From assembly GCF_009932725.1 (NCBI RefSeq), contig NZ_BLJU01000002.1, forward strand, positions 372,001-436,000: a DNA stretch of 64,000 nucleotides, given 5' to 3'. Position 1 is the stretch's first letter. The number at the start of each line of letters is the position of its first letter. Position numbers and translations under genes: made by a program. Below are positions 63,988-64,000 of this stretch, piece by piece. The notes under the pieces are model-generated. The model worked only from the letters and a program-made list of their open reading frames with translations, was not told the DNA's origin and ran no database searches. The DNA is from Pseudomonas yangonensis (GTDB taxonomy: Bacteria; Pseudomonadota; Gammaproteobacteria; Pseudomonadales; Pseudomonadaceae).

Positions 63988-64000
63988 ACAAGCTGTTGCT

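Overview
The window is from a Pseudomonas chromosome. Four things point there: high GC, the mucoidy block nadB / algU-mucA-mucB-mucC-mucD / lepA-lepB-(DUF4845)-rnc-era-recO-pdxJ in the order known from P. aeruginosa, the fadD2-fadD1 pair next to phaJ, and scattered Pseudomonas-type REP hairpins (GGAGCGGCTTCAGCCGCGA). The repeat types and the single-gene CcoM fit the P. mendocina / P. oleovorans / P. stutzeri side of the genus, but that is inference. I see no rRNA, tRNA, CRISPR array, complete IS or prophage.

Layout. 1-2.5 kb: start of an OprD-family porin, divergent from a TctD/TctE-like two-component system (tricarboxylate sensing). 2.5-6 kb: periplasmic binding protein, HDOD protein, ygfZ, then sdhE-ygfX convergent with nadB. 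7.6-18.6 kb: envelope-stress and housekeeping block. AlgU is held by MucA/MucB, MucD is the periplasmic protease, and lepA-lepB-rnc-era-recO-pdxJ follow. 18.7-23.8 kb: LysR regulator, small ORF, cmoA-cmoB (tRNA wobble uridine modification), YhhN membrane protein and an ECF42-type sigma factor. 23.9-28.3 kb: rapA, a small conserved gene, an AlkB-type dioxygenase with a 53-aa partner, and a stand-alone ccoM behind Anr-like boxes. 28.5-32.1 kb: AaeB/DUF1656/HlyD aromatic-acid-type efflux operon followed by three 165-bp tandem units. 32.1-35.9 kb: codB-pucR-codA cytosine utilisation operon with a sigma54-type promoter. 36-41.5 kb: phaJ with an alpha/beta hydrolase, and two fadD genes (fatty acid activation and PHA precursor supply). 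41.6-46.7 kb: LysR plus an MFS/HlyD/NodT tripartite pump. 46.9-52.5 kb: two transporters divergent from MarR, an orphan small gene, LysR divergent from an MFS exporter, and an AhpD-like protein.

52.9-58.6 kb is a visibly AT-richer accessory insert between the AhpD-like gene and hrpA. It carries a trypsin-like serine protease followed on the same strand by a 1521-aa protein with an N-terminal Cap4/DUF4297-like PD-(D/E)xK nuclease, a STAND-type P-loop NTPase and a very long helical C-terminus. This has the architecture of an Avs-type (AVAST) phage sensor, and the pairing of a separate protease with a nuclease-armed STAND protein is the best candidate here for an undescribed defence system. 58.9-64 kb: hrpA and two small membrane/thioredoxin-fold genes, ending in a REP cluster.
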